In this document: positions 48,261-60,939 of the stretch, piece by piece
How positions within the stretch are numbered: the first letter of the stretch is position 1
Layout: the number at the start of each line of letters is the position of its first letter
From: Oehlia diaphana
Taxonomy: Eukaryota > Glomeromycota > Glomeromycetes > Glomerales > Glomeraceae
DNA length: 64,000 nt
Assembly: GCA_003833135.1 (NCBI GenBank)
Contig: QZLH01000059.1
Span: 98,423 to 162,422, forward strand
Direction of reading: 5' to 3'
Notes under the pieces: model-generated
Databases searched by the model: none
The model's input: only the letters and a program-made list of their open reading frames with translations
What the model was told of the DNA's origin: nothing
Program-made: the position numbers and the translations under genes

Positions 48261-49215
48261 ACGAAATTATTATTAAATTTGCAAGTTTTAGTTTTTTCAT
48301 TTTTTCATATTTAAAAAAATCTGATCATTGATTGGTTGGCAATTATAACGTATAAAAAATACAAAATAAATAAAATAAATTTATTTGTTTCACATAATAT
48401 CAAATTCATAAATTAATTTCCCTCCATAAGTATATGTAACACACATGAATTAAATTAAAATTCAAAACAAGCAATAAAAATAATTTTGTACTTTTCCCGA
48501 TCGTATAAAGGATCAAGGATCTAAAGATTAGAAGTTCAAATTATATATTTTTATGATACCAGGATCATGATTCCAATATCCACTTTTTTAAATATATCGT
48601 AGAAATTGTACTCTAATAACTCTAATAGTAAAACTCTTGATGAACCAATAACTTTTAGTTCAAATGAATTTACTCTGTTATCTTTCCTATGATTCTTTCG
48701 TCTTACCATTTGAAGATAGTCATTGTGAATTATTTTCATTTTTATCTTTTTATATAGAATCGGTTGTTTTTAGATTATTCAGATGAAACTGCGGATATTC
48801 GGACATTTCGGATAATATTTTTAACCGTAATCCATTTAAATGAAAATGAAGATCATGCTTAAAGGAAGATGGAAGATCTTTTAGCAATATTAACTATTGT
48901 ATTCTATCAGATTTTACTTGGGAAGTAGGAACTGCAATCTATTTATGGTCAAATTCTTCTATGTATGATTATTACATATACTTACTTTACTTTTATTAAA
49001 GCCAATTTATTATTCGCGATTATAAAATCGCGCGATTTAACATCCAATCAAGTTGTGACCAGGAAATTTTGTAATTAGTAATACTTTACTGTACAGTGTA
49101 CACTTGTGAAACCAAACAATGTATTTCAAAGATGGAAGATGAGTTTTTTAAACTCATTTCAATCTCTTTCGTTATAATTCATTACCAGAAAAATTTTATA
49201 AAATAATAAATAACC
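48261..49215. other. Intergenic, no gene seen
   Basis: Nearly 1 kb of AT-rich sequence between the bZIP and ABC transporter genes. No supported open frame or repeat is seen. Confidence 0.6.
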
Positions 49216-52200
49216 ATGAAAAATTTGCCTGTGTCTTTTTCGGCCGAATCTCCGGGAAAGGTTTTATTTTCCCCAACTTCTGGAATTTCTCTGTTCTCAT
49301 TATTCCCTTTATTTTTATTCGTCCCGATATCTTTATTATCATTTATAATATTATTTGGCACGTATAGATTAGTTAAACTTCGAACATTAGAGTATAATCC
49401 ATTAATAGATAGACAACGGTTATCGCCTTTATCCCGAATAATTTATGGAACAAGCGGTCTTATATTACTTTCTTATCTTGCCGATTGTGCCGTGATCATC
49501 ATTAGAGCATTAGAATCTAAAGTTTGGACCTCAAATTATATCGTTTTTTATGAAGTTGGATCATGGGCAGCTTGGGTTTTAAATTTATCATTGATGGTTT
49601 ATGAAAGAAAGAAATTGGGAAAATGGTCATCAGTGAATTATTGCTTTTATTTTTTGTCTCTATCTGCTGAATCGTTAATCTTTCATTATTGGATAACTCA
49701 CTTTATATCTAATAAACCTGGTATGTACAATGAATTAATTATATTTACATACTTACAACGATTTAAGTTATTAATGATTCATATATGTATAAATATTAGG
49801 AGATGTAATTTCATTTTATGATCAAGTTCTTGTTTATATAACTTCCATTCGTTATGTTTCACTCATCATTGTAAGTTTTGCGTCGTTGATTCATGCTTTT
49901 CGCTCCTCTTCTGGTCGAGAAGATTTTGAATCAGGTCGAGGACTTCTTGGTGACGATTCATCTTATGGTACCTTTCCATCTAATGAAAATGTTGATCAAA
50001 CAGGTCAACAACAAAGGCGACCTGAAAAGGGTGCCTTTTCTGATTTTTTTGAGAAAATGGGCAGTCTTTTACCATTTTTATGGCCCAAGAAGAACTTTCT
50101 ACTACAATTTTTAGTATTTATATGCGTTGGTTTATTAATTGCTGGACGTATTATAAATGTGTTGACTCCACAACAATTAAAGACTATTACAAATGAGTTG
50201 GTTGGTGAAGATGGTCCACGTAAGTTGTTTTTAAATATTAAATATTTATCACGTTATTTATATAAATCTGAATTTTTAAACTTATAAATAGCGAGATTTG
50301 CATGGGAATCGATTGCATTATACGTTTTACTTAGATTTTTGCAAGGTGGTGTTGGTCTAATTCAATCAACTCAAAATTTTCTATGGATTCCCATTGGCCA
50401 GGTAAAATAAAAAAGATTTTTTTTTTTTTCCATTTAACTATATTAATCTTTCGTAACAAAATAATATGTTAACTCTAGTATACAACCCGTGAAATTTCTG
50501 TCAAAATGTTCGAGCATTTGCATGGGTAAGAATTATAATGTAATTTTAAAATCTTTATTATATTTTAAAATTTATAAATTTGTTAATTTAATTAGGCTTT
50601 CATTGGATTATCATATAAATCGTAAAACAGGAGAAGTTTTACGCGTTATGGATCGAGGAACGAATAGTATCATTTCATTACTTAATCAAATTATATTTCA
50701 GATTTTCCCTGTACTTGTTGACATTGTAGTAGCAGTTATATATTTTGTTGTCGAATTTGGTTGGATTTTTGGGGTTATAGTTTTTATTACGATGGGAAGT
50801 TATATTTATTTCACAGTTTTGATTACTGAATGGAGAACCAGTTTCAGACGTGAAATGATTGAATTAGATAATGATGCGCGATCCAAAGCTGGTTTGTTAT
50901 AATTTAAAATTCTTGGAAAATTAAAATTATAAATTAATATTAATATATTATGTTTTTTATGTTTTTGAATTTTAGTGGATTCACTTTTGAATTTTGAGAC
51001 TGTCAAATATTATAATGCTGAGCAATTTGAAATTAGAAGATATGATGAGGCTATTGTCAAATTTCAAGTCGCTGATTACAAAGTATCAGCGACACTTAAC
51101 ATGCTTAATCTTAGTCAAAATTTAGTTATTACGATAGGATTATTAGCAGGTTGTTTGTTATGTGCTTGGAAAGTGGCTAGTGGAGATTTTAGAGTTGGTG
51201 ATTTTATTCTCTTTGTCACTTATATCAATCAATTATACGGTCCGGTAGGTTAAAAAGTCTACTTAATTCTTAACCCTTTGATTGAGATTAAATTTCATTA
51301 ATATTTTATTCTTTTGATTTGTAGCTTAATTGGTTTGGAACATATTACCGTATAATTCAACAAAATTTCATTGATATGGAAAAAATGCTTGCATTATTTA
51401 AAGAACAACAAAGTGTTCAAGACGCGCCTGACGCAACAGAATTGAAAGTTACTGAAGGATCGGTCGTTTTTGGTAATTTTATCATTTCAGAATATATGTA
51501 TATATAGAGTTAAAATAATTACCTTTTTTTTTTAAAAAAAACAGAGAATGTTGGATTTGCATATGATCAAAGACAAACGGCTCTTGATGGTATTTCGTTT
51601 GAAATTCCAAAGGGAAAAACAGTTGCTTTAGTAGGTCCTAGTGGTGGCGGGTAAATATTAAATATGAATGTAATGATTAAATTGCATGAAAACAAATTAA
51701 CATAAGAGTATATTCTATGTAGAAAATCAACTATCCTTCGACTTCTTTTCCGATTTTATGACGTTAATTCGGGAAGAATATTAATAGACGGACAAGATAT
51801 TCGTTCTGTTAAACAAGAAAGTTTGCGAAGAAATATTGGAGTTGTACCACAAGATACTGTTTTATTTAATGACACGATTTTCTATAATATTCATTATGGA
51901 AACATCAATGCAAGCGATGAGGAAGTTCATAAATCTGCAAAAGCTTCTCAAATTCATGATCGTATTTTAAATTTCCCTGATGGTATGTACAATGAAATAT
52001 TAACAATATTTTTTTAAATTGCATTAATTTATTTTATCTTATTACGAAAGGATATGAAACACGTGTGGGAGAACGTGGACTACGTTTAAGTGGTGGTGAA
52101 AAACAGAGAGTTGCTATTGCTAGGACAATATTAAAGGTGATTTAGATAATCATATTTTCATGTGAAATTTTATTTAAATTGATTGATAACATCATAAAAA

Positions 52201-52931
52201 TAACATTCTTCAAAATCAAAATCAAATCTTGCTTTTTAATTAGGATCCACCGGTATGTATCAAAACATATTTTATTAGTAATAATATTTTTTTCTGATAG
52301 GGATACTTACTTATAACTATTAAATATTTATACAGATAATTCTTCTCGATGAAGCCACGTCCGCTCTTGATACTACCACAGAAAGACAAATTCAATATGC
52401 TCTTTCACATATGACGAAAGATCGTACAACATTAGTAATTGCACATAGATTGAGTACAATTGTTAATGCTGATTTGATTCTCTGGTTAGTCATTTATTTT
52501 CATAGTATTAAATTGGACTTTGTACTTTTTTTGAATTTTAATTAATTATAATTATTAACTAAATTATAATATTTAACGATTTCATTAGCATTAAGGATGG
52601 AAAAGTTGCTGAACAGGTAAAAAAAAATTCACTTTGAAAATATTTTTTCGTTAAATTACTAATTATCAATCAATGAAATTATTCTTAGGGAACTCACGAT
52701 GAACTTATTCGAAAAGCCGAAGAAAACGGAGGAGATGGTAATTAAACAATTAAAGGATTTGATGGTAAAATTTAAAAATTAAATTATATTTACATATTAA
52801 TGTATTTTATAGGTATATACTATGAAATGTGGCAAAAACAAATAAGAGATGAATCAGAAGGAAAAATCATTGGAGAAAATGAAGGTTCGAGTAAAAGTGG
52901 CGGCGATGATTCCAAGAACAATGAAACATAA
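49216..52931 (+). CDS. Half-size ABC transporter, HMT1/ABCB6 type, 15 exons
   Basis: Exons: 49216-49720, 49800-50219, 50292-50401, 50479-50525, 50596-50891, 50976-51244, 51325-51472, 51545-51650, 51723-51982, 52051-52136, 52244-52252, 52336-52484, 52589-52616, 52689-52737, 52813-52931; 2601 nt, 866 residues. An extra N-terminal membrane domain (about 1-260) precedes the six-helix ABC core ([31 protein letters not shown] [18 protein letters not shown], about 280-580). The nucleotide-binding domain has Walker A GPSGGGKST split across exons 8 and 9, signature [14 protein letters not shown], Walker [13 protein letters not shown] and H-loop IAHRLST. This layout matches fission yeast Hmt1 (vacuolar phytochelatin/metal tolerance) and ABCB6; the substrate here is inferred. 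Exon 11 is only 9 nt. All introns are GT-AG. Confidence 0.93.
52244..52252 (+). other. 9-nt micro-exon of the ABC transporter gene
   Basis: Between the exon ending ARTILK and the exon starting [12 protein letters not shown], only the nine bases GATCCACCG are flanked by splice sites (TTAATTAG before, GTATGTATC after). They encode Asp-Pro-Pro, giving [17 protein letters not shown]. Family members have K-x-P-x-IL/LLDEAT here, so the three residues are required between the signature motif and Walker B. Confidence 0.88.
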
Positions 52932-53620
52932 GGACAACATCCAACATATCATGGGCATAATGGGCATTAATAATTTTACATATAAGAGCATTTTTGTTTC
53001 ATCAATTTGCCATAATAGTAGAGTATATTTTTAATAATTAATTGTACAATAGGTTATTAATTAACTTACTAATATACTGTATTTATTTGTATTTATTTGT
53101 ACAATAAGTTATTAGTTATTGATTAACCTTACTAAATATAATAATTTCGTTATCCTATTTGAAGTAAAATCGCGTAATAAAAATGGAAATGAAAATTATA
53201 GTATATGCTTGTAACATTAGAAAAGGGGAAAGTATAAAATTATTACAAAAAAGAATCTTTTGTCATGTAAAGTTCTAGTTCTATCATTAATTATAAATTA
53301 ACGCAAACAAATTTTTAAATAAAGTTGGAGAACTAGAAAAATGTAAACGCTCTATCTAATACAATTATAATTTCCATAACCATCTCTGTTTTTATAATTA
53401 TAAGACCATCCATTTTGTGGACATTGATAAAAATGTCAATTTGGTTCGTTTCATCTGGATGTATCTCTCGTTGTTTTATGTATGTATAGATCCTTGGTAA
53501 ATATCCAATATAATAACAACATAAAATAAGTCCAAAGCAATTATAATGATTATTTGATGGAAAGAGGGAGACCATAAACTTTATGCTCTTCATTCTGATG
53601 TTTGGCCCGTTGAATTTAAT
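52932..53620. other. Intergenic, 3' flank of ABC gene
   Basis: AT-rich sequence with no gene seen. Near-duplicate stretches containing TTGTACAATA and TTATTAATTAA lie at about 53042-53120. Confidence 0.4.
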
Positions 53621-54110
53621 TCAAATTGTAGGCGTATCCGGCTGTAGAGGGAGCTCCTTTACTGTACACGGCCTTTCCAAAATCTCGTTCTAAATTCTCT
53701 ATAGTATCTTTGACCGGTACGCGTCCACAGCCGCCGCCCAGGGACTCCATTACGGTAAAGGACAAAATTCTAAATATCAAAATCAGTTGGAGTATTAGAC
53801 AAATAAATTCAATTTATATGAATGTATTTTTATTTATTTACTTACATGGTAGTCCCTTACGAGGTTCCTCCTTTTTTGGCTACACTGTTGCTCAGTATCC
53901 CTTGTACGAAATAAACTATTTATGCTGTGTATGGACAATGGTGCTGTCGTTCTTGACCGTCAAATATTCGACTTAAATTTTCATATCCCCGTTTAATGAA
54001 TGAATTCCACACTGTTGTCCATTCATCTCTTCATAGGGTTTGATTCGCAATCCTTTCCCAAATGGCTGTGTGTTCACGTACAGAACGATCTTCGAAGAGT
54101 CTGGCTTAAT
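53621..54110 (-). pseudogene. Unassigned coding remnant, probably from a transposon
   Basis: On the minus strand three coding-like pieces lie close together. One frame reads REHTAIWERIANQT, a stop, then RDEWTTVWNSFIKRGYENLS and IFDGQERQHHCPY. An overlapping frame reads SSKIVLYVNTQPFGKGLRIK, then YEEMNGQQCGIHSLNGD. After a candidate intron a third piece reads ESLGGGCGRVPVKDTIENLE, then RDFGKAVYSKGAPSTAGYAY. No single frame joins them and I do not recognise the family. Composition is more balanced than the flanks, which suggests a degenerate mobile element or lost gene. Confidence 0.35.
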
Positions 54111-55472
54111 ATTAGAAATAAAAAAAATTAGAACATTTCGAAAATGTTGAATAATAAATAGCCATGTCACATACAATCATATATATCTTTTTGCGTGTGG
54201 GTAACTTGTCATCAAGATGGCTTGTGTAATAGATCTGAAGATAAGACCAAATGGCGAATATCTAAGTTGGAGCTAATGCAGATTTCCTCAACGAAACCGT
54301 TTATAAATAAGAGTCCTCTTTCCAAAATCTGAATAATTCATCAATGATTGATGACAAATAATGATTTATGTTGTCAGCTTTGATTTTCCCTAGAGTCCAA
54401 CAGCAAACCTAATATCAACATTTCATGAGGGAGGTTGTAGATAACATTATATATAACTTCTGTGTTATATATTGAAGACCCAATCAATTGAATTGTGGAT
54501 ATTTTGTGTAGCTTTTACTTTGTTTAAATACTCCTCACATATTGTTGTCGCATCCAAAGCTCTCACTTTCTATTCCAATCATCAAAGTTTTTGGACGCAG
54601 CAACTCCGCATATAATTCGTGCATGAGGATTTCCACATACTGGATATATCAACATCGGGTGATAAAACAATGTTGGACGATATATATATAGCAATATCTG
54701 GTGAAGATTGTTTTCTCTTCCATGGTTTATAGTGAGCTAATATAGGACACGAGAAGATTATTAAAACTGATAACAAACCTAAGCAATCCAAAGGATTTTT
54801 TCCTACCAGAATTTACCATAATGTTTATCGGAGGATTAATGAATAATGATAGCATCATCATTAGGGATGTTAAAATAACTTTGAGCAGCCCAGCAACTGA
54901 TGCATGTTTTTTCCACTTTAACTATAAATAAATTTCCTGTTAAATCAATACTCAAGTGTTTCAAGGCGTTTGAAGAAAGTATCAATTTTTTTCACTGATA
55001 ATTTCCAGTCTATCTGTAAAGGCAGACTACCATACGTATCAATACTAGGTGGAACTTTGATCCATCTACGTGATATCGTGATGTCCGCTTAATTTTTCTC
55101 TAAGTCTTTACTATGTTCTGAAAATTCCATTCTAGGGGCAGAAATCGATTGATCATTTTTTAAAACTGTATTAACTGTATTTTATAGTTAATCAGGTCAA
55201 GGTTACACAATTATAAGGTTACGCGATCAAAATAATTTAACCTCCATATGTTCCTATTAATATACTGTAATTAATTTCTTCATACAATACCATTAAAATC
55301 ATTAAATAGACAAATAGACTATGGCTATACACTTGTTGTATAGTATTTATCTATTTCATCCAGATTGTGCCACTTACGCGGGCAACAATCTGGGCTGTCA
55401 AATGGCAAATGGCCTCAAGCACATTATTATTACCTAAATACAAATATAATAATAATATGAAAAAATTACCTA

Positions 55473-55659
55473 CCCTGTAAAAAAAGTCAATCCGTTTTTT
55501 ATATTCCATCTTTTTTTCCGTAAAAGGCTCATATTTTCGGAATTAATAATCTTATATCGCGGAATTTATCGAATTATTTTCATTTTCCGTGAATGAATCC
55601 GTGAAAGGCTCATTTTTACGGAGTTTTTACAGAAATAACGGATAAAAATTTTTATAGGG
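55473..55659. mobile_element. Small inverted-repeat element, about 187 bp
   Basis: The left end reads CCCTGTAAAAAAAGTCAATC followed by CGTTTTTTAT. The right end (reverse complement) reads CCCTATAAAAATTTTTATCC followed by GTTATTT. Inside, AAAGGCTCAT appears on both arms in the same orientation and TCCGTAAAA recurs. The arms match imperfectly. The end motif CCCTRTAAAAA is shared with 21964-22075. No exact target duplication was found. Confidence 0.5.
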
Positions 55660-56107
55660 CTATCTAAATCAATATTAAACTATTCCAAAGATTATAATTT
55701 CAGTAATTACATGACTACTAAAACTTATTGTTGAAAACGATGAAAACCATCCAAGAAAATACTTCTTTCTCCAGACTGTCGGGTATTCATACGATAAATC
55801 AGTTATCCACCAAATTATTTACTTAAATATTACTTTCGACAATTAATCCAATCCACCTATTGTAATCCATATTATTGTACCTCACTTGTACAAGATATAG
55901 AGTAGCTCCTAAAAGTAACTCCACTTAAAATACCCCCTTACATATTTTAATGATTATTATAAATCAAATTCAAAATTTTTAATATATTAAATATATAAAT
56001 CTTTATAGTACTGAAATTGTACCGGGGGTATCTCGTACGAAATGTCTCGCTTTTTCTGAACCTATGATATTGTAGTCATTTACCAATTTTTTTTCACAAT
56101 ATATTGT

Positions 56108-56412
56108 AACGGTGATTCAAAGAGTTTCCGACAATTATATCTCCGACAAGCGTTTCACCGACAGGGTCATTTCGCAGACAAATGTTTCGCCGACGATCAC
56201 AAGATTTGGGGTAAAGAAATTAGGGTTAGGATTAGGATAAAGGTTAGGATAAGGGGTAGAGATGTGGCCGCAACTAGGCCTTACTAATCGCAACCCGCAA
56301 CTCACAACCGTAATGACTGTCGGTAAAATAATCTTGTCAGTGAAATGAATAATTGACGGTGAAACGTAAATAATTGTCGGGTGAAATGATTACCGGTGAA
56401 ATGAACCTGACC
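56108..56412. repeat. Foldback element with internal telomere-like tract
   Basis: Both arms are built from variants of TTTCACCGAC(A/G). They point one way on the left (about 56110-56200) and the opposite way on the right (about 56310-56412). Between them, 56219-56256 reads TTAGGGTTAGGATTAGGATA followed by AAGGTTAGGATAAGGGG, a degenerate TTAGGG tract. No open frame is present. Confidence 0.55.
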
Positions 56413-57728
56413 CGATCCAAGGAACAATGAAATATTCATCAAATAAAGGGTCATCAAAGGCCATCATTGCAGAAATCATGGGCTGAGTTGAATTTGCATA
56501 TTTACATAACAAAGGCATTTTTTGTCTCACCAAATTTGTCATAATAGTACCCGTATGTTGTGCCGTTTGCGGACCTCCAGATCAAAGTACCCATTCATAT
56601 CTTTAGCCTGAAAAAAGATAGTTCATTTTTTATTTTTTATTGATTTTTTTATTTAAAAAAATCTAATTTAACTTATATATTTATGCATAATTATACAAAC
56701 TTTTTAAAACAGATTCGATTTATAGAGTGATATAGATATAATAATGATCAATTTGCAATTTGCAAGATACCCGGGGTACCATGTCCCTCGTCATACGGCA
56801 GTCTAACCACTACTGTTATGGCTGTATATTTAATTAGCTTACGTAATGTACGATATTATTAATCGAATTTATTAAATTTATTATTTAGTTATTATCTTCT
56901 AAAAAAAAATAAAACCGCGTCATACAAAATGGAAAATTGAAATTAGAAATTAGAAATTTATATGCTTAGTAAATTGTAACATTAATTATTTCAAGATCTT
57001 TTTGTGGAACTTAGAAACTTGAAAATTTCTATAAAAAAGTTAGAGAGTTGTTAGCGGAGTACAGTTTCAATAACCATGTGTCTATAGAAAGCCGTAAAGA
57101 AATAAAGACTAAAAGAAGTAATGAATTAAATTAGCAAAGGAAAAGCGAAAAAAAAACAAAAAAAAAAATCCTAAAAACACATACGTTATCATGAAGAGTA
57201 GTAAAGAACAGAAGAAGAGATTTTTTTTTGTGCCAATAAAAATAACCTAAAAAAAAAAAACCAAATTAATTATTAATTCAAAATCCAAACAAATAAGTAT
57301 CAATTAATCAAAAAATAGTTTAGTATAAACAAATTATTTTTAGATAAAGTTAGGAGACATTGCACAAACTAGTCTGTATTCGGATGGATAACCAATTTTA
57401 AAGTGTTGTTTTTTTTAAGAATTCGAAATAAAAAAGATCGATCGACATCGAAAGTGTAAGTTGGTGATGGTGCATGCACGGTTCGACAGTTCGTGATCCA
57501 AAAGTAATTTTTTTTTTTTTTTTTATATCATATAAAATATTAAAATTTATAAAATTTAAAAATTTCAGCAAATTTTTTTAACGAGAACTTTTTTTTTTTT
57601 ATTATTATTATTTTTGAAATCTTTTTTCATATAACCAAAAAGATTTTTACATTTTTACAGTATTTTTTTCAATCTCATAAATATACAATATACATACAAT
57701 ATACAATATACAATACACAATACACAAT

Positions 57729-59382
57729 ATGAATTACGGGTTAATAAATTGTAAAATTGTTGAAAGTTGTTTTAAAGCAGGAGGAACAATAATAATAAAT
57801 GAACAAGTAGCAAAAAAAGTTTTTGAAATTCTTGATAATGATAATTTATTAAATTCACAAGAAAAATCAGAAGCTAAAAAAGATATAATACGTGGTCTTG
57901 ATACTTATAATTTAAAAGAAAATAATGATTTTAAATATAATTGTAATAAATGTAATTTAAAAGGTCGTACTAATTTAAATTGTGAACATTGTGTTAGAAA
58001 AATTTTAATTGAAAATTTTAATAAATGGACATCAGGTATTATGGTACTTGATAAAACTATTCAAAATTCTCAAATTGATTATCCTTTACCTGGTCATTTT
58101 CCTGAATGGATTCCTTATAAAGATTTAGATGATATTAAAGAAAAAACAAGAGGTGGTTTTGCTACAATTTTTAATGCAAAATGGAAAAAAGGAAAGATTA
58201 TTACTTTTTCTTCTGAAACTGATTCATTTCTTAGAACGGGTCCTATACCTGTTATTCTTAAACGTCTTCCTGATTCATATATGTATGATGAAAAATCCTT
58301 TAATGAGGTATATGAATATTTTAAAGCGAGATTTAAGATTTAAAGTAAAATTGTATCTAACATTAAGAATTTATTTTTTTAGCTTCAAATTCATATCAGA
58401 GCATCATTTTGGGGTAATCATGCGGTCACTTTATACGGAGTAACAAGAGATGAAAGTACAAAATTAAAGAATTTGATGTTAGTTCTTCGTCCAATGGTTT
58501 GCAATCTTTGGGAATTCTGTTCTGAAAGATTGACGTGGAAGGATGTTTATCAAGCGTTCTGGTTTATTGCCAACGGTTTAACACAACTTCATTCCAAAGG
58601 ATTATTACATCGTGATCTTCATCCAGGAAATGTTTTAATTCGAGAGAATCAATATTGGTTATCAGATTTTGGACTCTCAGGACCTCCATCATCATCCAAT
58701 AATCAAATATATGGTAATACACCATTTATGGCACCTGAAGTACTTAAAGAAGGTAATTACACTACTGCTTCGGATATTTATGCTTTTGGAATGTTGATGT
58801 GGATGATTGCCAGTTCATCACCTCCATTTAAAGATTATGATGATGAAGTACAATTGCATTTGGCCATCATAGAAGGTGAACGTCCAGGAAAGATATTAAA
58901 TATTCCAATAGAATATAATTTATTAATGAAACGTTGTTGGAATGAGAATCCTAAAGAAAGACCAAATGCTCAAGAACTTTTAACATTTTTTACTGAAGTT
59001 ATAACAAATGAAAATGAAGAAAAATATAATTTTTTAAAAAATTATATTAAAGAGAAAGAGGATAATAAATATCCGATTCAAGTTCAAAGTATTTTGAAAA
59101 GTCGAACACATAGCATTTATTGTTCAAATGGTTTGTATATACTGATGTTTATATATACTGATGTTACTGATGTTTATATATACTGATGTTACTGATGTTT
59201 ATACATACTGATGTTACTGATGTTTATATATGCTGATGTTTGATGTTTATATATGTTTACATATGTTTACATATGTTTAAAAGAAAGAGGCTTTAAATAA
59301 TAATATTGATTTTTTTTATTTATTTTTTATAGATAGAGATACGATGTCATCAATCTCATCATTAGAAGATTATGCCATCTAA
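57729..59382 (+). CDS. Protein kinase with N-terminal Cys-pair module
   Basis: Three exons, 57729-58307, 58383-59130 and 59333-59382, encode 458 residues. The N-terminal part has CNKCNLKGRTNLNCEHCVRK (about 71-90), two C-x2-C pairs that look metal-binding. The kinase domain spans about 130-410: glycine loop TRGGFATIFNAKW, Lys178 in VILKRL, catalytic loop HRDLHPGN (His269-Asn276), DFGLS (Asp288), activation segment NTPFMAPEVL and CWNENPKERPNAQELL. All catalytic residues are present, so it should be active; it resembles the tyrosine-kinase-like families expanded in Glomeromycotina. The glycine loop lacks the first Gly of GxGxxG. The tail ends SSISSLEDYAI, encoded mostly by the small last exon. 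The intron before it is full of tandem repeats. Substrates are unknown. Confidence 0.9.
59131..59332 (+). repeat. Minisatellite filling kinase intron 2
   Basis: Most of this 202-nt intron (59138-59280) is a tandem of units built on ACTGATGTTTATATATACTG and GATGTT, with later copies decaying to CATATGTTTA. Splice sites are GTTTGTAT and TTTTTATAG. The repeat begins only a few bases after the donor. Confidence 0.75.
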
Positions 59383-59659
59383 AATAATAAACTGATCGGT
59401 CAATACCGTTAACGAAATTTCGGGATATTACAAGCGTGGTATATACACTTTTTTTCATTCGTAATAGAAAGCAAATTACAAATAATATAAATAGTATTCA
59501 GAAACTTAATATAAATCAACGTCAAACCGATTTTTTTTTAAAAAAAATATTTTTTTTTTTTTTTTTTTCTTTTCTTAAATATATAATGAAAATTTCGTAA
59601 TGAAAGTTCCGTAATGAAAGTTTCATGAAAGTTTCGTAATGAAAGTTTCGTTTTAAAAA

Positions 59660-60035
59660 TTTTTAATAACAAATTCTTTTTTCTAATAACAGATTCTTTT
59701 TAAACAAATCCTTTTTTCTAATGACAAATTCTTTTTAACAAAATTTTTTTTTTAATAACAAATTCTTTTTAATAAATTTTTTTTTCTAATAACAAATTCT
59801 TTTTAATAAATTTTTTTTTCTAATAACAAATTCTTTTTAATAAATTTTTTTTTCTAATGACAAATTCTTTTTAATAAATCCTTTTCTAATAACAAATTTT
59901 TTTTAATAAATCCTTTTCTAATAACAAATTCTTTTTATCAAACTCCTTTTTCTAATAACAAATTCTTTTTAACAAATTCTTTTCCTAATAACAAATTATT
60001 TTAAACAAATTCTTTTTTTCTAATAACAAATTCTT
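59660..60035. repeat. AT-rich minisatellite, about 12 units
   Basis: The motif TAATAACAAATTCTTTT (with TAATGACA and AACAGATT variants) recurs about every 30-36 bases, roughly a dozen times, separated by T-rich spacers. It lies downstream of the kinase gene. Confidence 0.8.
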
Positions 60036-60110
60036 TTCCCACATCATTAAAAAGTTATTTTTATTAATACTATTATAATATAATAAATTAGTTTATAATA
60101 AATTTTATAA

Positions 60111-60148
<38 letters not shown>

Positions 60149-60537
60149 TATTTTTTAGATTTTTTATTCAAAAATGCAGAAATTTTTTTTTTTATATACA
60201 GTATATATCAATATATATCCGATATATGAACTCTTCAAATCTTTGATCAAAATTGAATCTTACGATTTACAGAGTAATTTTTTCGATTATACATAACATT
60301 ATCATGTTGTAATTGCTGTATGTAAATCAAAAGCAGCTGAGTGTTTTCTCAAAAAGAATTAGCAAGCGATGATCCGTATGTTATTTTCTCACATCTTCAT
60401 TTTATTCCCTGTTACAATCTAGACGACGATCCAATATTTTGAAGGAAAGAAAGAGAGAGATCTGAGATGATACACAGAGTCATTAAAAGACTTTGAGACA
60501 TTAATACCTATAATACCTAATAAGACACAAAAACCTT

Positions 60538-60576
60538 ATAATGCACTATAATGCACTATAATGCACTATAATGCGC
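60538..60576. repeat. 10-bp tandem repeat, about 3.7 copies
   Basis: ATAATGCACT is repeated perfectly three times and is followed by a partial ATAATGCGC copy. Confidence 0.85.
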
Positions 60577-60901
60577 AAAGACCTAATGATTTAAAGATCT
60601 TAAAACGCAGAGACCATGCGGACCATGCGCCCTCATAACGCGCAAAAGTTAATAACGCGTCATTAAAAAAAAACATATAGCACATCATTTTATTTCGGCA
60701 AAAACCGAAATATTCGCGTTATACTAATTAGCCAATAAATAAAACGCGCGCCAATTTCATACAAACTTAACGAAAAAAAGAAGGTCAAATTATGATATTC
60801 CGGACCACTTTCAATTGGAATTTTCCGAAAACGCCTAAAATATTTTTCACATGTTAAAAAATAAAATATCACGCCAAATTACGAATTACTAAAAGATTTT
60901 T

Positions 60902-60939
<38 letters not shown>

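Larger units (their letters stand above)
54111..57728. other. Gene-poor region with repeats before the kinase
   Basis: No gene can be supported. Minus-strand scraps at 54580-55080 look like decayed coding sequence but have no recognisable domain. Two inverted-repeat elements are listed separately (55473-55659 and 56108-56412). The last 50 bases before the kinase start codon are a tandem of ACAATAT/ACAATAC units. Confidence 0.45.

Noticed and set aside
56755..56825. Possible tRNA-like segment on the minus strand with a TAGTGGTTAG box A
   Set aside because: No proper B box (GGTTCGANTC) and no convincing cloverleaf can be paired; at most a distant tRNA-derived relic.
59660..60035. Regularly spaced repeat considered as a CRISPR-like array
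   Set aside because: Spacers are themselves T-rich variants of the unit, there are no cas genes, and the host is eukaryotic; it is a minisatellite.
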